This document shows positions 6,640 to 6,654 of a stretch of 6,654 bases of DNA, piece by piece; within the stretch, counting starts at the first letter, position 1, and the number at the start of each line of letters is the position of its first letter. Made by a program: the position numbers and the translations under genes. The notes beneath the pieces were generated by a model that did no database searches, was not told the DNA's origin, and was given only the letters and a program-made list of their open reading frames with translations. The DNA is from Prevotellaceae bacterium. GTDB lineage: Bacteria > Bacteroidota > Bacteroidia > Bacteroidales > Paludibacteraceae. Location of the stretch: assembly GCA_031270425.1 (NCBI GenBank), contig JAISXQ010000117.1, positions 1 through 6,654 on the forward strand, in the 5' to 3' direction.

Positions 6640-6654
6640 TGATTTTGAGTTTCA

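Overview
The window looks like a piece of a Bacteroidetes chromosome, most likely Bacteroidales. This rests on a divergent TamB/TsaD gene pair that is familiar from that order, the lack of clear Shine-Dalgarno sequences before the starts, a TAnnTTTG-type -7 promoter element, moderate GC genes and AT-rich intergenic gaps. No mobile-element gene, tRNA, rRNA or CRISPR array is visible.

Layout from left to right. Bases 1-971 (minus strand) hold the N-terminal third or less of a large TamB/AsmA-like envelope protein that runs off the left edge. A 217-bp AT-rich divergent promoter region follows (972-1188), with one GC-rich hairpin. tsaD (1189-2292, plus) makes the tRNA t6A37 modification enzyme and converges on hisA (2318-3037, minus), with 25 bp between them. 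Bases 3043-3344 hold an unusual array of 17 tiny palindromes that fills the whole space between hisA and the next gene. That gene (3349-4809, minus) is a divergent PLP-dependent lyase of the tyrosine phenol-lyase/tryptophanase family. A 180-bp gap (4810-4989) carries an 18-bp perfect palindrome abutted by 9-bp direct repeats. An AMP-forming acyl-CoA synthetase (4990-6639, minus) fills the rest.

The genes do not form one pathway: envelope lipid transport, tRNA modification, histidine biosynthesis, amino-acid breakdown and acyl activation sit side by side. The lyase and hisA share a strand with only the hairpin array between them, so the array would be transcribed if the lyase transcript reads through. 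It also forms the immediate 5' leader of hisA.

The two items most worth pursuing are the hairpin array and the lyase. In the array the stems covary while the closing C-G pair is invariant, and 14 of 17 loops are GNA triloops of the kind known to make exceptionally stable DNA mini-hairpins. The lyase keeps the phenol-site residues of tyrosine phenol-lyase but has lost a PLP-contacting arginine and a cation-site asparagine that are conserved in characterised members.
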